A stretch of DNA of 5,129 bases, from the NCBI GenBank assembly GCA_024639025.1, contig JAHEJF010000182.1:1-5129 (forward strand). Reading direction: 5' to 3'. Made by a program: the position numbers and the translations under genes. The notes beneath the pieces were generated by a model, which saw only the letters and a program-made list of their open reading frames with translations, was not told the origin of the DNA and did no database searches. This document shows positions 4,951-5,129 of this stretch, piece by piece. The stretch is from Ahrensia sp. Lineage in GTDB: Bacteria > Pseudomonadota > Alphaproteobacteria > Rhizobiales > Rhizobiaceae. How positions within the stretch are numbered: the stretch's first letter is position 1; the number at the start of each line of letters is the position of its first letter.

Positions 4951-5129
4951 GTGTTGAAGCACAATTCCAAGCAATCGAGTGGTCTGGCGGACAATCAATC
5001 CAACGCATTTGAATTGGCCTACAAAGCTGCTCGTTCCTATCGAGACACCCTGCCGCAAAAACCTGCACGTCCCGTCCTGGATCTCGACACGGCAGCGGCC
5101 CGGTTTCTGTCGCCCCTATCCAAAGGCGG
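4951..5129 (+). CDS. Probable group II PLP-dependent decarboxylase, N-terminal fragment cut by window edge
   Basis: An open frame runs from GTG 4951 (or the adjacent TTG 4954) to the right edge, giving 59 codons plus two bases. An in-frame TAG at 4924 bounds it upstream with no ATG in between, so the start must be non-ATG; GGAGAG at 4943-4948 supports it. The fragment has a polar, poorly conserved lead (1-18), then AYKAARSYRDTLPQKPARPV (23-42) and an ending LSPLSKG. This helix-then-'RPV' pattern, followed by a 'PLPxGG'-like turn, resembles the start of pyridoxal-phosphate-dependent amino-acid decarboxylases (aromatic-L-amino-acid or diaminobutyrate type). The catalytic lysine and cofactor site lie beyond the window, so the call rests on a short N-terminal resemblance only. 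It follows the LysR gene on the same strand after 138 nt and may have its own promoter. Confidence 0.5.
   Translation, partial: MLKHNSKQSSGLADNQSNAFELAYKAARSYRDTLPQKPARPVLDLDTAAARFLSPLSKG

Noticed and set aside
4764..5058. Small frames at 4764-5012 (plus) and 4807-5058 (minus)
   Set aside because: They straddle the LysR end, an intergenic region with hairpins and the decarboxylase start, and show no recognisable protein features.
1..5129. CRISPR, IS element, phage, tRNA or toxin-antitoxin content
   Set aside because: No spaced direct repeats, terminal inverted repeats with a transposase, tRNA-like fold or small gene pair could be seen. Every large frame belongs to a known metabolic, transport or regulatory family.

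Overview
The window looks like a piece of alphaproteobacterial chromosome. GC is moderate, roughly mid-50s by eye, genes are tightly packed, and an ABC importer of the nitrate/taurine/thiamine-precursor (NMT1/TauT) type with a Tat-exported binding protein sits beside a divergent LysR regulator. The taxonomic call is inference from style and protein flavour; there is no marker gene.

Layout. On the minus strand, reading leftwards from about 3775, is a probable four-gene operon: a substrate-binding protein (3775-2744), its ATPase (2739-1945), its permease (1945-1139) and an FAD-dependent oxidoreductase of the FAD_oxidored type (1087 to the left edge, C-terminus missing). The first three genes are separated by +4 nt and a 1-nt TGATG overlap. 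The oxidoreductase follows after 51 nt. On the plus strand are a LysR-type regulator (3907-4812) and the first 59 codons of what looks like a group II PLP-dependent amino-acid decarboxylase (4951 to the right edge), which begins at a GTG or TTG codon.

The 131-bp divergent intergenic region (3776-3906) is the most information-rich part. It holds a 23-bp dyad with an embedded T-N11-A core, a matching extra half-site 31 bp away in the same orientation, a near-consensus -35 box (TTGACA) for the importer operon abutting a TATAGT -10 box for the regulator, an 18-bp inverted repeat, and a 22-bp near-perfect palindrome just upstream of the importer ribosome-binding site. The arrangement fits classical LysR control: activation of the leftward operon and autorepression of the regulator.

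How the genes may work together (inference). The regulator senses a small molecule, the importer brings in that molecule or a relative, and the FAD enzyme, perhaps with the decarboxylase, starts its metabolism. The substrate cannot be read from the sequence; an amino-acid- or amine-like compound is a guess resting only on the partial decarboxylase. All protein families are known ones. I see no phage, IS element, CRISPR array, tRNA or rRNA, and no evidence for a wholly new type of system.
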